64,000 nt of DNA from JAEYZM01 sp943372195 (lineage in GTDB: Bacteria > Bacteroidota > Bacteroidia > Sphingobacteriales > Sphingobacteriaceae): NCBI GenBank assembly GCA_943372195.1, contig CALRXS010000012.1:1-64000 (forward strand). Direction: 5' to 3'. Below the pieces are notes generated by a model. That model did not search any database and had not been told where the DNA came from. It saw only the letters and a program-made list of their open reading frames with translations. Of this stretch, positions 8,802 to 18,685 are shown piece after piece (the first letter of the stretch is position 1; every line of letters begins with the position of its first letter). The translations under genes and the position numbers were made by a program.

Positions 8802-9395
8802 ATGAAAAAATTAGTATTAGGCTTAATGGTATTTGCGGCGGTGAATGTATATGCTGCAAAGCCAGGTAAAAATGTTAGCTACAAAGTAGAAGCTGGCAAA
8901 AGTAAAGTAGAATGGTTAGCAAAGAAAGTAACTGGTCAACATAATGGAACAGTAGCTTTAACAAGTGGTAACTTAGTAGTAAGTGGTGATAAAATCACTG
9001 GTGGTTCATTTACTGTAGACATGACTAGCATTGTTTGTTTAGACTTAACTGGTGAGTGGAATGGTAAATTAGTAGGTCACTTAAAATCAGATGATTTCTT
9101 CAGTGTAGAAAATAACCCTTCTTCAAAATTTGAGATTACTAAAGTTGTAGAATCAGCAGGTAATACTACTATTGAAGGTAATTTAACGATTAAAGGTATT
9201 ACAAAGCCAATATCTTTCCCAGCTTCAGTTAGCAAGAAAGGAAATATCATTGTAGCCATTGCTACAATTAAAATTGACAGAACTAAATACGATATTAAGT
9301 ATGGTTCTAAATCATTCATTGAAGGCATTGGCGACAAAGCAATTGATGATGACTTCGAATTAAAAGTAAACTTAGTAGCATCAGCTACAAAATAA
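8802..9395 (+). CDS. YceI-family periplasmic protein
   Basis: From ATG 8802 the protein has 197 residues. A signal peptide (MKKLVLGLMVFAAVNVYA) precedes a compact YceI domain: YKVEAGKSKVEWLAKKV, GSFTVDMTSIVCLDL, HLKSDDFFSVENNP and GNLTIKGITKPISFP. The family role is binding of an amphiphilic ligand in the periplasm. It is a distant paralogue of the YceI gene just upstream but has its own promoter and a strong terminator, so it is probably a single-gene unit. Confidence 0.9.
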   Translation: MKKLVLGLMVFAAVNVYAAKPGKNVSYKVEAGKSKVEWLAKKVTGQHNGTVALTSGNLVVSGDKITGGSFTVDMTSIVCLDLTGEWNGKLVGHLKSDDFFSVENNPSSKFEITKVVESAGNTTIEGNLTIKGITKPISFPASVSKKGNIIVAIATIKIDRTKYDIKYGSKSFIEGIGDKAIDDDFELKVNLVASATK

Positions 9396-9417
9396 TTTTT
9401 TAATACAATTACATAAG

Positions 9418-9450
9418 AGGAGGCTTATTCAAATAGGCCTCCTTTTTTAT
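9418..9450 (+). terminator. Rho-independent terminator after second YceI gene
   Basis: AGGAGGC and GCCTCCT pair, and an inner TATT/AATA extension is possible. Six or more T follow. Confidence 0.85.
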
Positions 9451-9489
9451 TTATTCTATTTTTAGTACTTTTAGAATGCCTTAAATAAA

Positions 9490-11754
9490 ATGACTAAAAC
9501 CATAAGCTCAAGATTGAGCAAATTTTTTGTATTTCTATTAATATGGATTTTTGCTATACAAACTGCAAGTTCTCATGATATACTTGGTGAGCACTCAAAT
9601 GTCAAAATCAAACTAAAGTGGCATCATCAATTTCAATTTGCAGGTTACTATGCAGCATTGATAAAGGGATATTACAAAGAAGCTGGACTAAACGTAGAGA
9701 TAATAGAAGGCAATGCAGGTTCAGCTCCTATTCAATATGTATTGAAAGATTCAGCAGATTATGGAATATCGGCATCAGATTTAATTGAAAGTAAAGCATC
9801 TGGTAAACCAATAGTTTTATTAGCCGCAATATTTCAACATTCACCGTATGTGATCATTAGTCAAAAAGACAAGAACATCTTAAGACCTCAAGATTTAATA
9901 GGCAAAAAATTAATGTCATCTACTGAACAGGGATATGTTCAACTCAAGGCTATGTTACAAAAAAATGGCATTGACATTTCAAGAGTTAATATTATTAATC
10001 ATACATGGCAAAACAAAGATATAACCAATGGTTATGCAGATGCCATGACCGGATACATATCAGTAGAGCCATTTCAGTTAAATAAAAACGGTGTAGAATT
10101 AAATTTAATTCGACCAATGAATTATGGAATTGATTTTTATGGTGATTTATTATTTACTACTGAAAAAGAAATTACTGACCATCCTGAAAGAGCTAAAGCA
10201 ATAAGAGATGCAACCGTTAAAGGTTGGGAATATGCTATGACTCATTCAGAAGAGATAAGCAATTACATTCTTACATTACCTGGAGTAAAGGAAAGAGGAA
10301 TCACTAGAGAGCATTTGATGTATGAATCAATTGCAATGCAAGATTTAGTGATGTCAGATTTGGTTGAAATCGGACATATTAATCGTTCTAGGTTAGAGAA
10401 CATGATTAATAAATACATAGAATTCGGAGTAATAAATAATAATCAAGATTTTAATAATTTTGTATTCGTTGATACTCCTGAAGACAAGTACAACAACTTA
10501 GTAAATATTGTTTATTATTTAATCGCGATAGTAGCAATTACATTGCTTTTAATATTCATTTGGAACAGACAATTACATTTAAAGATCAAAAAAAGGACTA
10601 TTGAATTAGAAAAAGAAGTAGCCACAAGAAAAGAAGCAGAGTTTATTGCAAAAAGAAGTGAAGAGAGATTAGAATTAGCATTACAGGCTGCGAGATTGGG
10701 TATCTGGGATTCAAATATTCAAACAGGATATGTTTATAGAAATGCAATCTGGTCAGAGATGTTAGGTTACAAAGCCAATGAAATAGAACCTAATTATGAA
10801 GGCTGGAGAAAACTCATTCATCCGGAGGATTATGAAAAAATTGATGAATCAATAAAAGCACATCATGAGGGCAAAACTATATATGATAATTATGAGCATA
10901 GATTAATAACAGCTAATGGTGAATGGAAATGGATATTATCATTAAGTAAAATTGTTTCTAGAGATCATACAGGTAAGCCTACTCGTTTAATAGGTATACA
11001 TATAGATATTGATGAATTGAAGAGGAAAGAAATACAGATGCGTCAGATTACTGAAGAATTGATGTACACAAATAGGGAATTAGAAAAATTTGCATACATA
11101 ACTTCTCATAACTTAAGAGCGCCTGTAGTTAACATAGTTAGTTTATTAAACATGATTGATAAATCAAGTTTAGTAGATAATGAAAACTTATCAATAATCG
11201 ATAAAATTGATCTATCAGTTAAACGTTTAGAAACTACATTAAACGACTTGATAGAAGTTGTATCTGCTAAAAAAATAACATTATCTGAGAAGAAAAGTAT
11301 CAACATTTCAGAATGCACAAAATTAGTTCTTTCAAATTTAGAAACTCAATTAATAAAAGTTGATGCAGAAGTTATATTGAATTTCGATAAAGCTGATAGA
11401 ATCTTATATATTAAGAGTGTATTAGAAAGTGTGATTCAGAATTTAATTACTAATGCCATTAAATATCGATCGCCAGAAAGAAGATTGAAAATAGAAATCA
11501 ATACCTCTGAAGATAAGGAATATGTATATTTGAAAGTAAAAGATAATGGTATCGGTTTTGATTCAAGTAAATACGGAGAAAAGATCTTTAAATTATACGA
11601 AAGAGTACATCACAACATAGAGGGTAAAGGCTTAGGATTATATTTAATAAAAACACAAATTGAAGCCTTAAATGGTAAAATTGATGTAAATAGTATAACA
11701 AATGAAGGTGCAATATTTATTGTTTCAATAAAAAAAGAAAATCAAGATGTCTAA
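9490..11754 (+). CDS. Sensor histidine kinase with periplasmic NMT1/THI5-type binding domain and PAS domain
   Basis: The 754-residue protein begins with a signal sequence. Residues about 38-330 resemble NMT1/THI5 substrate-binding proteins (LKWHHQFQFAGYYAALIKGY, then EAGLNVEIIEG and SADYGISASDL). A transmembrane helix lies at about 337-357, followed by a coiled coil, a PAS domain (about 395-515), a HisKA domain with phospho-acceptor H540 in SHNLRAP, and a HATPase domain (DNGIGFD, GKGLGLYL). The layout implies that a pyrimidine- or amine-like ligand is sensed directly in the periplasm. The ligand is not proven. A receiver gene overlaps its 3' end by 8 bases. Confidence 0.9.
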   Translation: MTKTISSRLSKFFVFLLIWIFAIQTASSHDILGEHSNVKIKLKWHHQFQFAGYYAALIKGYYKEAGLNVEIIEGNAGSAPIQYVLKDSADYGISASDLIESKASGKPIVLLAAIFQHSPYVIISQKDKNILRPQDLIGKKLMSSTEQGYVQLKAMLQKNGIDISRVNIINHTWQNKDITNGYADAMTGYISVEPFQLNKNGVELNLIRPMNYGIDFYGDLLFTTEKEITDHPERAKAIRDATVKGWEYAMTHSEEISNYILTLPGVKERGITREHLMYESIAMQDLVMSDLVEIGHINRSRLENMINKYIEFGVINNNQDFNNFVFVDTPEDKYNNLVNIVYYLIAIVAITLLLIFIWNRQLHLKIKKRTIELEKEVATRKEAEFIAKRSEERLELALQAARLGIWDSNIQTGYVYRNAIWSEMLGYKANEIEPNYEGWRKLIHPEDYEKIDESIKAHHEGKTIYDNYEHRLITANGEWKWILSLSKIVSRDHTGKPTRLIGIHIDIDELKRKEIQMRQITEELMYTNRELEKFAYITSHNLRAPVVNIVSLLNMIDKSSLVDNENLSIIDKIDLSVKRLETTLNDLIEVVSAKKITLSEKKSINISECTKLVLSNLETQLIKVDAEVILNFDKADRILYIKSVLESVIQNLITNAIKYRSPERRLKIEINTSEDKEYVYLKVKDNGIGFDSSKYGEKIFKLYERVHHNIEGKGLGLYLIKTQIEALNGKIDVNSITNEGAIFIVSIKKENQDV

Positions 11755-12157
11755 AAAAATAAATAATATTTTATTAGTTGATGATGACACTGTAAATAAC
11801 TTTATCGTTATTAATACATTGAACAAACTTGATATAACAGAAAATATAGATAGCGTATTAAATGGATTAGATGGAATTGAGTATTTGAAAGCTAAAATAG
11901 AAACAAACAAAGAATTAATTCCTTCTGTAATATTTCTAGATATAAACATGCCAATTATGGATGGCTGGGAGTTTTTACAAGAATTTGAATTATTCCCTGA
12001 AGAAGTAAAAAATCATTGCAATATTTACATGGTATCATCGTCGGTATACGAAGATGATATTTCAAAATCAAAACAATACAAATCGGTAAAGGATTTTATA
12101 TCAAAACCATTGATGCGTGATAAAATCATGGAGATTTATAATAACGCTAAGAAATAA
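11747..12157 (+). CDS. Single-domain response regulator (CheY-like receiver)
   Basis: This 136-residue protein is a receiver only, with acidic residues at 12-14 (VDDD), phospho-acceptor D65 in FLDINMPIMDGWEF and a C-terminal lysine in SKPL. There is no output domain. Its start overlaps the end of the upstream kinase gene by 8 bases, so the two are translationally coupled and almost certainly partners. In Bacteroidota such receivers often relay phosphate or act by protein contact; the target is not evident here. Confidence 0.9.
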   Translation: MSKKINNILLVDDDTVNNFIVINTLNKLDITENIDSVLNGLDGIEYLKAKIETNKELIPSVIFLDINMPIMDGWEFLQEFELFPEEVKNHCNIYMVSSSVYEDDISKSKQYKSVKDFISKPLMRDKIMEIYNNAKK

Positions 12158-12170
12158 AAATAGTATAGTA

Positions 12171-12941
12171 TTATTTTACTATTCTAATAGCATCTTCAAA
12201 ATTTTCAAACCTAACAATAGGAAACTTAATGTCATGATACATTAAGCATTTCCAATCATTCTCAATTGCATCATTTGCAAACTTCTCTCTCAACTCCATA
12301 CTTTTTCTGCCGTCAAAATCATATTTGGCAATCATTTTATGAACAACTTGCATTGCTTCTGGCATAACATCGCCACCAAAAAAATAGGTTTCATCTTCAG
12401 CCTTAATTCTAAAAACCTGATGATAAGGGCAATGAGCTCCAGTTAATTCATATTCAACCGAAGAGCTTATATTTCCATTACCAGTAATTAATTCAAGTCC
12501 AGAATAACGCCTCAAACACTCCATTATATCTTTATGATAGGAGCTCGAATCTTTCGTTAATGCATAGTTTAACTCTTCCTCTTGAACAAAATAACTAGCT
12601 TGCTGAAAGGCCATCTCAATTACTCCATTTTGTCTCTTTACTATACCTCCAGAATGGTCAAAATGTAAATGGCTCATTAAAACCATCGTTATATCATCAG
12701 GATCAAAGCCCAATGATCTGATTTTATTATGTATCCACATCTCCCCTTTATCATCAGAATAACCTAAGCCTGTATCTAATAATATTAAGTCGTTACCTAT
12801 TTCAATTAAAAAAGGCTGTACTTCAACAAATAAGGATCCTTTACGATCTAATTTTGAGTGTATTGTAGGGTCAAATGGGATGAACTTTTTTGTATAATCG
12901 ACCGAATAACTTCCTTCATTTAAACTATATACTTTCGACAT
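12171..12941 (-). CDS. Metallo-beta-lactamase-fold hydrolase
   Basis: The 256-residue protein has the zinc motif HLHFDHSGG (H91, H93, D95, H96), a later histidine in TGAHCPYHQVF and the aspartate in FGGDVMPEA. This is the set expected for a binuclear metallo-hydrolase. The overall form is like lactonase or YtnP-type enzymes, but the substrate cannot be told from sequence. There is no signal peptide, so it is cytoplasmic. It converges on the receiver gene and diverges from recJ. Confidence 0.85.
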   Translation of the reverse strand: MSKVYSLNEGSYSVDYTKKFIPFDPTIHSKLDRKGSLFVEVQPFLIEIGNDLILLDTGLGYSDDKGEMWIHNKIRSLGFDPDDITMVLMSHLHFDHSGGIVKRQNGVIEMAFQQASYFVQEEELNYALTKDSSSYHKDIMECLRRYSGLELITGNGNISSSVEYELTGAHCPYHQVFRIKAEDETYFFGGDVMPEAMQVVHKMIAKYDFDGRKSMELREKFANDAIENDWKCLMYHDIKFPIVRFENFEDAIRIVK

Positions 12942-13020
12942 TTATCAATAAAATCTAATATTTTTTTTATCTTTCGTTCTATAATTAATTATCTAAAATA
13001 GAATTACTGATCACAAAGAT

Positions 13021-14727
13021 ATGGAAAAAAGGTGGGTAGAAAATAGGGCAGTTGATGAGCATATCATAACACAACTAGCCGATCAGTTAAACATAACTTC
13101 AATCATTGCTACACTATTAGTTAATAGAGGGGTTTCAAATTTTAAAGAGGCAGAAGCTTTTTTTAGGCCAAAAGCAGAACATATTCATGATCCTTTCTTA
13201 ATGAAAGATATGGATAAAGCAATTGAGAGAATACAACTTGCTATTAAAGAAAATGAACGAATATTAATTTATGGTGATTATGATGTAGATGGTACAACTT
13301 CAGTATCATTAGTCTACTCATTCTTTAAACCAATCTATTCTAACATAGACTTTTATATTCCTGATCGTTATAAAGAAGGATATGGAGTTTCAATAGCAGG
13401 AATTGAATATGCTAAAGACAATAATTGTTCATTAATCATAGCACTAGATTGCGGCATTAAATCAATCGAACATGTTGATTATGCTAAGAGTTTAGATATT
13501 GACTTTATAATATGTGATCATCATTTACCTGGATCTGAAATACCTAAAGCATATGCTGTGCTTGATCCGAAACGTATTGATTGTGAATATCCATTTAAGG
13601 AACTATCGGGATGCGGCATTGGATTTAAATTAGTACAAGCATATTGTCAGGTCGAAAACATTCCCCTAGAAAATATACTTAAACTTTTAGATCTAGTAGT
13701 TGTAAGCATTGCTTCTGATATCGTACCTGTGACAGGTGAAAATAGAACATTAGCTTATTTAGGATTAGAATACCTAAATACTTCACCAAGACCTGGATTA
13801 AAAGCGCTAATTGAAAAAACCGATTGCAAAGAATTAAGCATAAATGAAATTGTATTTTTTATAGGTCCGAGGATTAACGCAGCCGGCCGAATTGATCATG
13901 CACAACATGCTGTAGCTTTATTAATAGCAGAAACCTACGAAGAAGCAAAAAGACTTTGTGAAATTGTAGATGTAAAGAATACTGAGCGAAAAGAATTTGA
14001 TCAATCAATCACACTTGAGGCAATTGAATTATTAGAAAATGATATTGAGTTAAGAAATAAAAAATCTACAGTATTATTTAATAGCGAATGGCATAAAGGT
14101 GTAATAGGTATAGTAGCTTCAAGATTGATTGATAAATATTACAGACCAACTATAATATTGACAGAATCAAACGGGCATGCTGCAGGTTCAGCACGATCGG
14201 TTAACGGGTTTGATATTTATGAAGCAATTAGTTCATGTAGTGATTTATTAGAGCAATACGGTGGTCATAAATATGCAGCAGGCTTAACAATGAAAATAGA
14301 AAATATACCTGCATTCATAGATAGGTTTGAAGAAATTGTTTCAAATACAATACATGTAAACTCATTACAACAAGAAATTGAAATCGAAGCAGAGTTGAAT
14401 TTAATTGAATTCAATGCGAAGTTTTATAGAATATTAAAGCAGTTTGCACCATTCGGACCTGGAAATTCAAAGCCAGTTTTTATTTCTAGTAATGTGCAAT
14501 TAGCTGGCGATATGAGAGTGGTCGGCAAACAAGTTTCTAATCATTTAAAATTTTCAATCGTTCAAAATGGAAGTTATCTTTTTGAATGTATTGCATATGG
14601 TTTAGGACATTACTATGAGAAGTTGCAAGATGTACAATCTTTTGATATATGTTATTCTATAGAAGAGAATACATGGAGAGATAAAACAAGCATACAGTTA
14701 AACGTTAAAGATATTAGAGTTAAATAA
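13021..14727 (+). CDS. recJ: Single-stranded-DNA-specific 5'-3' exonuclease RecJ
   Basis: RecJ degrades single-stranded DNA 5' to 3' in recombination and mismatch repair. The 568-residue protein carries the DHH-family motifs GDYDVDGTTS (D86, D88, D90) and CDHHLPG (D166, H167, H168). The DHHA1 part has GHAAGSARS and YGGHKYAAGLT, and a C-terminal OB-like domain follows. The length matches bacterial RecJ. Its TAA stop shares one base with the ATG of lptB, which shows translational coupling. Confidence 0.95.
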   Translation: MEKRWVENRAVDEHIITQLADQLNITSIIATLLVNRGVSNFKEAEAFFRPKAEHIHDPFLMKDMDKAIERIQLAIKENERILIYGDYDVDGTTSVSLVYSFFKPIYSNIDFYIPDRYKEGYGVSIAGIEYAKDNNCSLIIALDCGIKSIEHVDYAKSLDIDFIICDHHLPGSEIPKAYAVLDPKRIDCEYPFKELSGCGIGFKLVQAYCQVENIPLENILKLLDLVVVSIASDIVPVTGENRTLAYLGLEYLNTSPRPGLKALIEKTDCKELSINEIVFFIGPRINAAGRIDHAQHAVALLIAETYEEAKRLCEIVDVKNTERKEFDQSITLEAIELLENDIELRNKKSTVLFNSEWHKGVIGIVASRLIDKYYRPTIILTESNGHAAGSARSVNGFDIYEAISSCSDLLEQYGGHKYAAGLTMKIENIPAFIDRFEEIVSNTIHVNSLQQEIEIEAELNLIEFNAKFYRILKQFAPFGPGNSKPVFISSNVQLAGDMRVVGKQVSNHLKFSIVQNGSYLFECIAYGLGHYYEKLQDVQSFDICYSIEENTWRDKTSIQLNVKDIRVK

Positions 14728-15464
14728 TGTTAGAATTAAGAGCAGAACATTTAATAAAAACTTACAAAAAGAGAACAGTTGTAAACGATGTTTCATTCCA
14801 TGTAAAACAGGGTGAAATCGTCGGCTTGCTAGGTCCGAACGGTGCAGGCAAAACAACTTCCTTTTATATGATAGTTGGATTGATAAAACCTAACCAAGGG
14901 AAAATCTTTTTAAATGATGAGGAAATTACAAATGAGCCTATGTACAAAAGAGCTCAAAAAGGTATAGGCTATTTAGCTCAAGAAGCATCAGTATTTAGAA
15001 AACTAACTGTTGAAGAGAATATACTTGCAATTCTTCAAATGACTACTCTTACAAAATCAGAACAGAAAGATAAATTAGAAGAGTTAATTGACGAGTTTAG
15101 TTTGCATAAAGTTAGAACAAACAGAGGTGATTTACTTTCAGGTGGTGAAAGAAGAAGAACTGAAATTGCGAGAGCATTAGCAGCGAACCCTAATTTCATT
15201 TTACTTGATGAACCATTCGCTGGTGTAGATCCTATTGCAGTAGAAGAAATTCAATCAATCGTTTCAAAACTTAGAAATAAAAACATTGGAATACTAATTA
15301 CAGATCATAACGTTCAAGAAACTTTATCAATAACAGATAGAGCGTATTTATTATTTGAAGGTTCCATTTTAAAATCAGGATCTGCAGAAGAGTTAGCTGC
15401 TGATGAGCAAGTAAGAAGAGTTTATTTAGGTAAAAACTTTGTATTAAGACAAAAAACATTTTAA
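14727..15464 (+). CDS. lptB: Lipopolysaccharide export ATP-binding protein LptB
   Basis: LptB is the ATPase of the LptB2FG transporter that extracts lipopolysaccharide from the inner membrane. The 245-residue protein has Walker A GPNGAGKTT (36-44), the signature LSGGE (137-141), Walker B FILLDE (157-162) and an H-loop in ITDHNVQETL. The sequence GIGYLAQEASVFRKLTVEENI is characteristic of LptB. It is coupled to recJ, and the GH3 gene follows six bases later. The lptF/G genes are not nearby. Confidence 0.95.
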   Translation: MLELRAEHLIKTYKKRTVVNDVSFHVKQGEIVGLLGPNGAGKTTSFYMIVGLIKPNQGKIFLNDEEITNEPMYKRAQKGIGYLAQEASVFRKLTVEENILAILQMTTLTKSEQKDKLEELIDEFSLHKVRTNRGDLLSGGERRRTEIARALAANPNFILLDEPFAGVDPIAVEEIQSIVSKLRNKNIGILITDHNVQETLSITDRAYLLFEGSILKSGSAEELAADEQVRRVYLGKNFVLRQKTF

Positions 15465-15470
15465 ATTCTA

Positions 15471-16979
15471 ATGGAATTCATCAACTCTATATTATCGTGG
15501 ATAATGAAGAAAAGAATTCATCAAATTGAATTCTTTATGAAATATCCGAATGAAGTTCAAGAAGAATGGCTGCATTCATTAATTTATAATGCTAAGAATA
15601 CTGAATGGGGCAAATCTTATGACTTCAAAAGCATACAAACTGTAGAGCAATTTAAAAGTAGAATTCCAATTCAAAATTACGATACATTAAAACCTTTTAT
15701 TGAACGAATGCTCAAAGGAGAACAAAATGTATTATGGCCATCAGAAATAAAATGGTTTGCAAAATCTTCAGGTACTACGAGTGATAAAAGTAAATTTATA
15801 CCCGTAAGCACTGAATCTTTAGAAGAATGTCATTATAAAGGAGGCAAAGATCTTCTATCTATATATTGTCATAACAATCCAGAAACTAAAATATTTACAG
15901 GCAAATGTCTAGTGCTAGGCGGTAGTCATCAAATCAATCATTTGAATGAAGACTCTCAATATGGAGATTTGTCAGCTGTTTTGATAAAAAACTTACCTCT
16001 ATGGGCTGAGTTCCATAGAACACCTGATTTATCTATTGCATTAATGGATAATTGGGAAGAAAAAATTGAGAAAATGGCACATTCAACTATACCGGTGAAT
16101 GTTACTAATATATCGGGGGTTCCAACCTGGACAGTCATCCTTGCTAAAAGGATATTAGAAATAACAGGAAAAGATAATTTACTAGAAGTATGGCCAAACT
16201 TAGAATTATACTTTCACGGTGCAGTAAACTTCGCGCCATATAGAGAGCAGTTTAAAAAATTAATACCAAGTGATAACATGTATTACTTGGAAACTTATAA
16301 TGCCTCTGAGGGCTTCTTTGGTATCCAAGATCAAATCAATTCAACAGAGATGTTGTTGATGCTTGACTATGGAATATATTATGAATTCATTCCAATGGAA
16401 GAAATACATAAAGAGTTTCCTAAATCTTTATGTTTATCTGAAGTAGAATTAAATAAAAACTATGCTATTGTAATTAGCACAAATGCAGGTTTGTGGAGAT
16501 ACATGATTGGTGATACTGTAAAATTCACTTCATTGAACCCTTACAGAATACAAATTACTGGTAGAACTAAACACTTTATCAATGCATTTGGTGAAGAATT
16601 AATTATTGATAATGCTGAAAATGCTTTGGTGCGTGCATGTAAAGTTAGTGATGCGATCATAAAAGATTATACTGCTGGTCCGATTTACTTTGGAGATACT
16701 CACACAGGCGGACATGAATGGATAATAGAATTTGAGAAAGAACCGAATGATATCATTTTATTTAATTCAACATTAGATAATGAATTAAAAAAATTAAATT
16801 CAGATTATGAGGCAAAACGTAAAGGTGATAAGGCCATGCATGCACCTAAGGTACATGTAGCAAAAAAAGATACGTTTTATAATTGGATGAAGAGCAGAGG
16901 TAAGCTGGGCGGACAACATAAAGTCCCTAGACTTTCTAATGATCGTATCTACCTAGATGATATATTACCATTATTGTAA
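15471..16979 (+). CDS. GH3 auxin-responsive-family acyl-adenylating protein
   Basis: The 502-residue protein resembles plant GH3 acyl-acid amido synthetases, members of the ANL adenylating superfamily. Visible motifs are the phosphate-binding loop SSGTTSDKSKFIP (99-111), YNASEGFFGIQ near residue 280, and GLWRYMIGDTVKF. Plant GH3 enzymes join acyl acids to amino acids, but the reaction of bacterial homologues is not established. It follows lptB by six bases and ends five bases before a convergent gene. The family call is strong; the function is open. Confidence 0.85.
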   Translation: MEFINSILSWIMKKRIHQIEFFMKYPNEVQEEWLHSLIYNAKNTEWGKSYDFKSIQTVEQFKSRIPIQNYDTLKPFIERMLKGEQNVLWPSEIKWFAKSSGTTSDKSKFIPVSTESLEECHYKGGKDLLSIYCHNNPETKIFTGKCLVLGGSHQINHLNEDSQYGDLSAVLIKNLPLWAEFHRTPDLSIALMDNWEEKIEKMAHSTIPVNVTNISGVPTWTVILAKRILEITGKDNLLEVWPNLELYFHGAVNFAPYREQFKKLIPSDNMYYLETYNASEGFFGIQDQINSTEMLLMLDYGIYYEFIPMEEIHKEFPKSLCLSEVELNKNYAIVISTNAGLWRYMIGDTVKFTSLNPYRIQITGRTKHFINAFGEELIIDNAENALVRACKVSDAIIKDYTAGPIYFGDTHTGGHEWIIEFEKEPNDIILFNSTLDNELKKLNSDYEAKRKGDKAMHAPKVHVAKKDTFYNWMKSRGKLGGQHKVPRLSNDRIYLDDILPLL

Positions 16980-16984
16980 ATTAA

Positions 16985-17635
16985 TTATCTCATTTTCTTA
17001 ACGAGCGCATTACTACCATAAATTGAAATAGTAAATCCGGCTACCGTTTGCACTGTATTGATATTCACAAAAGGAGATAATGCAATACCAAAATCATATA
17101 CAGGTTTAAAAATTATTTCGGGTTGAATTTGTATGCCTACACCGTACGTAGTTTTCCCACTTAAAGTCTTTAATGTATCTGAAGGGTAAAAACTAGCAAA
17201 GTCAAAAGTTGGTGCGATAACCCCTGCGAATTTCCAATATTGTTTTTCAACCCTATATACAGTTCGGCCGAATTTAAATGTATTAAGATAAATTAGTGCT
17301 CCTCCTAAAATTAAATAATCTTCGCTTTGTGCCTGATAACCTACCACCCATTGTCTATCTTTCTTATCAAAGAAATGAAAGTCAATAGACATGTTAGAGT
17401 TTACAAAGTTTTTATAATTAGGATAAAAAGTTGGGCCAGCACCAAATAAAAAATAGTTATTTCGTTCTTTGAATTTATAATCTCCAATATAATACTCTTC
17501 AAATTTCTTTTTAAGCTTTTTAGCTTTAAGCTCTGTAGTATCTTTTTTGGGGGCATTAACCATTGGATAATTTTGAGCATTTGATTCAGCTAAAAAAGCA
17601 AAAAAGAATAATAAATATAAAATATATTTAGGCAT
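16985..17635 (-). CDS. Predicted outer-membrane beta-barrel protein, unknown function
   Basis: The 216-residue protein has a signal peptide (YLLFFFAFLAESNA-Q). A short lysine-rich segment (about 30-45) is followed by alternating hydrophobic/polar strands with many aromatic residues (YFLFGAGPTFYPNY, WVVGYQAQ), consistent with a small outer-membrane barrel. I do not recognise the family. Its start overlaps the end of the terC-like gene by 8 bases, so the two share a transcript; no functional link is evident. Confidence 0.65.
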   Translation of the reverse strand: MPKYILYLLFFFAFLAESNAQNYPMVNAPKKDTTELKAKKLKKKFEEYYIGDYKFKERNNYFLFGAGPTFYPNYKNFVNSNMSIDFHFFDKKDRQWVVGYQAQSEDYLILGGALIYLNTFKFGRTVYRVEKQYWKFAGVIAPTFDFASFYPSDTLKTLSGKTTYGVGIQIQPEIIFKPVYDFGIALSPFVNINTVQTVAGFTISIYGSNALVKKMR

Positions 17636-18680
17636 GTTTAATTTCTTTATTCGGAAATACTAATGATGCTATTATACTTAAACTTAATATTGATATAATT
17701 ATTATTAAAGAATGAATAGTTTCAAACCCAATTGAATGCAACCATTCATGTGCTAACATTTTTACACCTATAAATGTAAGTAAAACTGACAATCCGATTT
17801 TCAAATAATGAAACTGATGAATCACATTCACCAATAAGAAAAACATAGATCTTAGTCCTAAAATCGCGAAGATATTAGAAAAGAAAACTATATACGGATC
17901 TTTCGTTACTGAAAAAATAGCTGGTATAGAATCAACAGCAAATATCAAATCAGTAAATTCTATTACTATTAAAACAATGAATAAAGGGGTAATCATGTTC
18001 TTCCCTCCTTTTCTTATGAAGAAATTCTTACCAACATATTTAGGGAAAACATTGAATATTTTGGAAGAATACTTAACTACAGGATGATTTTCAGGTTCAA
18101 TTTTTTCGTCTTCATTTCTTTTTACGAACATCATTATACCTGTATAAATTAAAAATGCACCAAAGATATATAGTATCCATTCAAACTCACTGATTAAAGT
18201 TGCACCTAAGAAGATGAATAAAAATCGCATTAATACAGCACCTAAAATACCCCAAAATAATACTCTATGATAATATCTTTCACGCACACCAAATGCAGTG
18301 AATATTAAAACAATCACAAAAATATTATCAACGGAAAGGGCATATTCAATTAAGTAACCTGTAATGAATTCAAGCGCTAAATTACTTCTATAAATTTCTA
18401 AACTTGCTTCGAAATTAAAAGGCACTAATTCTATGTTATGTTTATACTGTGAAGTAAGCTCAGCAATTTTATCATAGTTAGTGATGCCATGAATTAGGTC
18501 ACCGTGGGTATTTAATATAACATAAAAGCCCAAAGCCATGCACACCCATATCAAGCTCATCACTAATGCCTCTTTGTATTTAATGATATGATCTTTCTTG
18601 TTAAATATTCCTAAATCAAATGCTAGCATCAAGAATATGAATACTGCAAAGCCAGCAAAAAACATTGTTTCGTTAGTCAT
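17628..18680 (-). CDS. TerC/Alx-family integral membrane protein
   Basis: The 350-residue protein has about nine hydrophobic helices and the two TerC signatures: EYALSVDNIFVI at 112-123 and EFTDLIFAVDSIPAIF at 241-256. Their acidic residues within the membrane are thought to bind metal. Family members include E. coli Alx, linked to manganese efflux, and TerC, linked to tellurite resistance. It lies five bases after the polyprenyl synthase gene and overlaps the next gene, so it sits in the middle of a three-gene unit. Confidence 0.9.
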   Translation of the reverse strand: MTNETMFFAGFAVFIFLMLAFDLGIFNKKDHIIKYKEALVMSLIWVCMALGFYVILNTHGDLIHGITNYDKIAELTSQYKHNIELVPFNFEASLEIYRSNLALEFITGYLIEYALSVDNIFVIVLIFTAFGVRERYYHRVLFWGILGAVLMRFLFIFLGATLISEFEWILYIFGAFLIYTGIMMFVKRNEDEKIEPENHPVVKYSSKIFNVFPKYVGKNFFIRKGGKNMITPLFIVLIVIEFTDLIFAVDSIPAIFSVTKDPYIVFFSNIFAILGLRSMFFLLVNVIHQFHYLKIGLSVLLTFIGVKMLAHEWLHSIGFETIHSLIIIISILSLSIIASLVFPNKEIKHA

Positions 18681-18685
18681 GTTGT

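Noticed and set aside
12171..12941. Acyl-homoserine lactone lactonase (quorum quenching)
   Set aside because: The zinc motif is shared by many metallo-hydrolases. Nothing in the sequence or the neighbourhood points specifically to lactone substrates.
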